This document shows, one piece after another, positions 60,553 through 64,000 of a stretch of DNA of 64,000 bases. Location: contig JBJKZD010000010.1 in the NCBI GenBank assembly GCA_045560765.1, positions 434,001 to 498,000 of the forward strand, read 5' to 3'. The notes under the pieces were generated by a model. The model worked only from the letters and a program-made list of their open reading frames with translations, did not search any database and was not told where the DNA came from. The stretch is from UBA9926 sp913064795 (GTDB lineage: Bacteria; Pseudomonadota; Gammaproteobacteria; Pseudomonadales; Azotimanducaceae). The number at the start of each line of letters is the position of its first letter. Positions within the stretch are counted from its first letter, which is position 1. The position numbers and the translations under genes were made by a program.

Positions 60553-61420
60553 AAGGGATTAGCATCGGGGTGGTTGCTCGATAGTGTGAATAGTTTGGTT
60601 TGTCCTCCAGCAATTTTTTTTCGATCATTGGAATACTGATGCCGACAAATAGCGTGACCATTGCAACCGGCCCGATCAGACCGATTTGAAATGGCTCGAA
60701 GGTTGCAGCGACACTGAACAAATAGAGCCCGAACCAAAAGCCGATTTCCCCGAGATAATTAGGGTGGCGGCATCGTGCCCAGAGTCCGGTATCGAGCACT
60801 TGGCTTCGATCACACCGGGAGGCTCGAAACTTATGGAGCTCGGCGTCTGCACGATGCTCGATCAAGATACTGCCAAGCGTCGTGATGACCGCCAGCAGAT
60901 CAAGCAGATTTAGCGGACTGGGGTTGGCTTCGTTGAGGGTGAAGAAACTCAAGCATCCTAAAAACACCAGAAGCGTTGGAAACAGATGAATACCCAAGAA
61001 TGAAACCCACCAATAACCCCGACCAGTCTGCACTGCCAAGGATTGATAGCGCCAATCTTCGGTCCCAAGCCCTTCCCAGGTTTTAAGCCAGTTGCGCGTA
61101 AGCCGGATTCCCCAGAGCGCGGTCAGCGAGAAGGCAATCATGAAACGAGGATCAGGAGTCTCTGGAAGCGATAGAATAAAGCCCGCAATAACGATCGGGG
61201 CGACGCTCCAATAAGGGTCGTACAGGCTGGAGTTATTCAGAGCGTAACTCGCGCCAAAAACCATGCAGGTAGCAGCGATATCCGCGATTAAGATGCGGAA
61301 AATGAGGTCGAGAGATTCGCAGTAAAGGTAAGCCATTGCGCCACCGACCATGGCTGCCCCATAGATCATGATGACGAGCATTGTCGATGAGTTGGTTGAT
61401 GGCTGGGTTGAAGAATTCAT
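60539..61420 (-). CDS. DUF1295 / steroid 5-alpha-reductase-like membrane protein
   Basis: A 293-aa membrane protein with about seven hydrophobic segments and the C-terminal signature SRCDRSQVLDTGLWARCRHP followed by NYLGEIGFW, matching DUF1295 (steroid 5-alpha-reductase/isoprenylcysteine methyltransferase-like). A catalytic Glu/Tyr/Arg set typical of the fold is in that C-terminal part. The real substrate of most bacterial members is unknown. It is translationally overlapped with tspO, and the pair suggests handling of a steroid- or porphyrin-like lipid, which is inference. Confidence 0.87.
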   Translation of the reverse strand: MNSSTQPSTNSSTMLVIMIYGAAMVGGAMAYLYCESLDLIFRILIADIAATCMVFGASYALNNSSLYDPYWSVAPIVIAGFILSLPETPDPRFMIAFSLTALWGIRLTRNWLKTWEGLGTEDWRYQSLAVQTGRGYWWVSFLGIHLFPTLLVFLGCLSFFTLNEANPSPLNLLDLLAVITTLGSILIEHRADAELHKFRASRCDRSQVLDTGLWARCRHPNYLGEIGFWFGLYLFSVAATFEPFQIGLIGPVAMVTLFVGISIPMIEKKLLEDKPNYSHYRATTPMLIPYGKL

Positions 61421-61785
61421 CGTGGAGTTGGGTTCTGAGACTTAAGGAATTCTGGCCCGAGGGGTTCTGCTTGGCAAGGTGTCGATCAACCCATCGATTT
61501 GGAGACTAATCTAGGATGAGTTTGTTGACGGAACAAAGCGTGAATGCTTTAGTGAGCTACAGAGCGATGGATTTCCCGCGGACCGGACACCAAGGCTAGG
61601 AACTTGGTTGGGGTGGTGAGGGTTTTTGCCCTAAAAGCGGCGGGGTATTGTGGCTGGTAAGATGCCAGAAAAAGTTGAAGTCGTTCTTGCAGTTCAGGCA
61701 GGCGCGCTTGGCGACTGGTTTACACGGATGATGATCAGGCTCCGCGACGTCGGTATAAGCCATAGGGTTGATGAAGGAGATGATG
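61421..61785. other. Divergent region between DUF1295 and VOC genes
   Basis: About 365 bases. A 99-codon frame at 61650-61949 overlaps the VOC gene and has no ribosome site; rejected as a gene. No convincing promoter. AAGGAG at 61774-61779 is the VOC ribosome site. Confidence 0.35.
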
Positions 61786-62322
61786 ATGTTGCCTCAGTTC
61801 CCCGGTGTTTTTCAGTACGCCTACTATGTAGAAAATTTAGAACAATCGGCCCGGAGTTTTGCTGCCATTTTGGGTGCGGGCCCCTTTTTCTTGGCGCGTC
61901 ACCACAAGACCGATCAATTCAGTTATCGTGGAGAACCGATAGAGGCTGACGTGTCTTATGCTTTTGGCTACGCAGGGGAAGCGCAGATTCAGCTGATCGA
62001 GCAACACGATGAGACCGCATCGATTTATCGAGACATGTTTTCCCATGGTGGCTTTGGATTGCATCACGTCGCCAAGCTGGTGCCTGATTATGAGATGGCC
62101 AAGTCAAACCTCAAGGCCCAAGGCTTTGAGCTGGCTTGTGAACTCTATGCTGACGGGGTCTGGGCGGGCTATTTCGATACGCGGAGTCAGTTGCATTGCT
62201 TTACAGAGATTCACTCGATCACTGATCCGATCCTAACAACATTTTCGCGCTGGAAGGTTGCCCATCAATCTTTTTCGCCTGATGTCGATGATGCGATTGT
62301 CGAGCGGGTGGCGGGTTCTTGA
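61786..62322 (+). CDS. VOC (glyoxalase/bleomycin resistance) superfamily protein
   Basis: A 178-aa VOC-fold protein with glyoxalase-like strands: QYAYYVENLEQSARSFAAIL, AQIQLIEQHD and the metal-like GFGLHHVAKLV. It could be an isomerase, epimerase or dioxygenase-like enzyme. Several ATGs (61771-61786) are in frame; ATG 61786 is preferred since AAGGAG lies 6 bases upstream. It is followed after 60 bases by the Baeyer-Villiger monooxygenase and could process its product, which is inference. Confidence 0.8.
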   Translation: MLPQFPGVFQYAYYVENLEQSARSFAAILGAGPFFLARHHKTDQFSYRGEPIEADVSYAFGYAGEAQIQLIEQHDETASIYRDMFSHGGFGLHHVAKLVPDYEMAKSNLKAQGFELACELYADGVWAGYFDTRSQLHCFTEIHSITDPILTTFSRWKVAHQSFSPDVDDAIVERVAGS

Positions 62323-62382
62323 TCACAGGAAACCCATGATGCGGCTCTGGCTGAACTATTACATGCTTTGCGAGTGTTTCTG

Positions 62383-64000
62383 ATGACTCAAATGACCCCC
62401 TCTTTTTTACCCGGCGACGACGAAACGCTCCGAACCGCCTTGCGAGATGTCAACACACCGAATTTACTGTTGGTGTTGGCGACCATCACTGGGGAGGACG
62501 ATTGGCTTAAAGCGCCCTTCCTGCCGGCACCGATTGTGGCCCCTGAGGGGAGTTTGTTTCCCGATGACTCGGGTGGGTTCAGCGAGGCCCTGGTTGCTCA
62601 AATCCATGAGGCGGCCATACGTATTCTGGGTGAGGTTCGAGATGGTCGACGGACACTGGGTACCGCCCCGGATCTTGAGCGCTTCCAGCGGATGTTGTCG
62701 ATCTCAACTGCAGAACCTGTGGATTTGGGCACCGCAAAGATGTTGATGGAAGAAACGCGATTTACGGATCGGGATATTCAGTGGCAGCCGGCGTTGGAGA
62801 TGGCGCTGGGAAAAAGAACCCACAGCGATTTTCATGTTGTGATCGTGGGAGCGGGGATGTCTGGCCTCGGTACCGCAGCAAAGCTCAAACAGGCGGGGGT
62901 TTCTTTTACGGTGTTAGAAAAAAATGATGCCGTCGGTGGCACCTGGTATGAGAACCGTTACCCTGACTGCGGCGTAGATACGCCCAATCACTTCTATTCG
63001 TATTCGTTTCATCGCAATCCAGGGTGGTCAGGTTATTTTTCCAAACGTGATGAGTTGCATGCCTATTTTGAGGATTGTGCCGATGCCTTTGGTGTGCGTG
63101 ATCGGATACAGCTCAATTGTTCGGTTCAAAAGATGGTATTCGATGCGAGTTCGAGTCGTTGGCGGGTTGTTTACCGAGATGAGACAGGTCAGATTCAGGA
63201 GCTAGAGGCCCATGCAGTGGTGAGCGCTGTCGGTCAACTGAACCGGCCCGCTATGCCAGAAATCGAAGGGCTTGCCTCCTTCGAAGGTAAAATGTGGCAT
63301 TCCGCTAGATGGCAAGAAGAGGATCTGGCCGGCAAACGGGTGGGGGTCATCGGAACCGGTTGCAGTAGTGTGCAGTTGCTGCCTAAAACAGCCGAGAGAG
63401 CTGGACACACAACGGTTTTTCAACGCACTCCCCATTGGGTCGCACCTGCAAGAGACTATTACAAGCCAGTCGAGCCAGGATTGATTTGGGCCCTTAAACA
63501 CATGCCTTACTATGCCGAGTTTCATCGTGCGCGAATGATACTCGTGTTCGGTGACCGGTCTTGGCCTGCGGTCGTATCGGATCCTGATTGGCTGGACCAA
63601 TCGGTGTCGGTAAACGAGGCAAATCACGTAATGCGAGAAACGCTCATCGGATTTATTAGGGAGGGCCTAGGTCCCAAACAGAATTATGCGGAGGCCTGTA
63701 TCCCAGACTTCCCGGTTTGGGGTAAACGTTTAATCGTCGACAACGGGTGGTACGAAACGCTCGCGCGGGAGGACGTATCGCTAGTACCCAGAGGAATCAC
63801 GCGGGTGACCGCGACCGGTGTCGTTACCGATGACGGAGCCCATCATGATCTCGATATTTTAATTCTTGCCACGGGCTTCAAATCCAACGAGTTGCTGTCG
63901 CCGATCGAGATTGAGGGTCTTGAGGGGCAAAGCCTGGCTGATCTATGGGGCGATGCCGCCAATGCTTACAAAGGGACGGTCGTGCCTGGATTTCCAAATT
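62383..64000 (+). CDS. Baeyer-Villiger monooxygenase, HAPMO-type, partial at right edge
   Basis: Flavoprotein monooxygenase cut by the window end after about 539 residues. Seen: an N-terminal extension of about 150 residues, FAD-binding GAGMSG at 156-161, the BVMO fingerprint FEGKMWHSARW at Phe300-His306-Trp310 (FxGxxxHxxxW), and a second Rossmann motif GTGCSS at 324-329 for NADPH. The extension and layout resemble 4-hydroxyacetophenone monooxygenase-type BVMOs. It would insert oxygen next to a ketone to give an ester or lactone. The frame is intact to the edge. Confidence 0.92.
   Translation, partial: MTQMTPSFLPGDDETLRTALRDVNTPNLLLVLATITGEDDWLKAPFLPAPIVAPEGSLFPDDSGGFSEALVAQIHEAAIRILGEVRDGRRTLGTAPDLERFQRMLSISTAEPVDLGTAKMLMEETRFTDRDIQWQPALEMALGKRTHSDFHVVIVGAGMSGLGTAAKLKQAGVSFTVLEKNDAVGGTWYENRYPDCGVDTPNHFYSYSFHRNPGWSGYFSKRDELHAYFEDCADAFGVRDRIQLNCSVQKMVFDASSSRWRVVYRDETGQIQELEAHAVVSAVGQLNRPAMPEIEGLASFEGKMWHSARWQEEDLAGKRVGVIGTGCSSVQLLPKTAERAGHTTVFQRTPHWVAPARDYYKPVEPGLIWALKHMPYYAEFHRARMILVFGDRSWPAVVSDPDWLDQSVSVNEANHVMRETLIGFIREGLGPKQNYAEACIPDFPVWGKRLIVDNGWYETLAREDVSLVPRGITRVTATGVVTDDGAHHDLDILILATGFKSNELLSPIEIEGLEGQSLADLWGDAANAYKGTVVPGFPN

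Noticed and set aside
1..64000. Insertion sequences, phage, tRNA or rRNA genes
   Set aside because: No transposase, integrase, terminal inverted repeats, tRNA T-loop or rRNA-like stretches were seen on reading.

Overview
The window looks like chromosomal DNA of a free-living, probably marine, gammaproteobacterium. The basis is a moderate-GC, densely packed gene set: Uup and RhlE of gammaproteobacterial type, a TonB-dependent receptor, two GPH-type symporters, a PQQ/heme dehydrogenase, many short-chain dehydrogenases (SDRs), a P450 and a Baeyer-Villiger monooxygenase. There is no rRNA, tRNA, CRISPR array, phage module or transposase that I can see. The taxonomic statement is inference from gene content only.

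Layout. 1-10.9 kb is a catabolic block: a possible J-domain remnant at the left edge, a quinohemoprotein alcohol dehydrogenase, an acyl-CoA synthetase, a D-aminoacylase-type amidohydrolase, a penicillin-binding-type serine hydrolase, an SDR, a P450 and an exported NTF2-like protein. 10.9-15.6 kb holds a GST/YkvA operon, the ABC-F ATPase uup, and a PhyH dioxygenase/DoxX pair. 15.8-20.3 kb is a plus-strand run of GPH transporter, serine hydrolase and type-B carboxylesterase. 20.3-28.9 kb is an amine (agmatine/putrescine) block: a class III aminotransferase, an amidohydrolase lipoprotein, an unknown membrane protein translationally coupled to a gamma-glutamylpolyamine-synthetase-like enzyme, a PuuB-like oxidase and an agmatinase-family enzyme. 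29-32.6 kb has two paralogous phosphoribosyltransferases head to head, a gamma-carbonic-anhydrase-like protein and manC. 32.9-40.7 kb has a secreted dienelactone hydrolase, an AT-rich patch with a MASE1-like membrane protein and a winged-helix regulator, a PGR/CurA-type reductase, a second GPH transporter, two NTF2-like proteins and a GFA protein. 41.2-43.7 kb is a TonB-dependent receptor with a clear promoter and terminator.

43.8-52.1 kb contains a frameshifted hotdog thioesterase, an isopropylmalate/isocitrate dehydrogenase-family enzyme divergent from a TauD-type dioxygenase, a group II PLP decarboxylase divergent from an SDR, two more SDRs, a DUF952 protein and a methyltransferase. 52.2-57 kb holds rhlE, a small flagellar-rod-like protein, pabB (frameshifted near its end), pabC and an SDR broken by two frameshifts. 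57.4-64 kb has an SCP-x-type thiolase, a PNPOx-like protein, a minus-strand operon (DUF1295, TspO, a signal-less periplasmic-binding-fold protein), a VOC protein and the start of a HAPMO-type monooxygenase cut by the window edge.

The genes suggest uptake and oxidation of diverse lipophilic or aromatic/alicyclic compounds and amines: outer-membrane uptake (TBDR), cytoplasmic uptake (GPH symporters), hydroxylation (P450, PhyH, TauD, BVMO), dehydrogenation (PQQ-ADH, SDRs), CoA activation and thiolysis. The least explained signal is a recurrent 13-15-bp-period imperfect tandem repeat lying just upstream of at least five start codons, with a different sequence at each locus. Five single-base indels that break three genes between 43.9 and 57 kb also need checking against raw reads.
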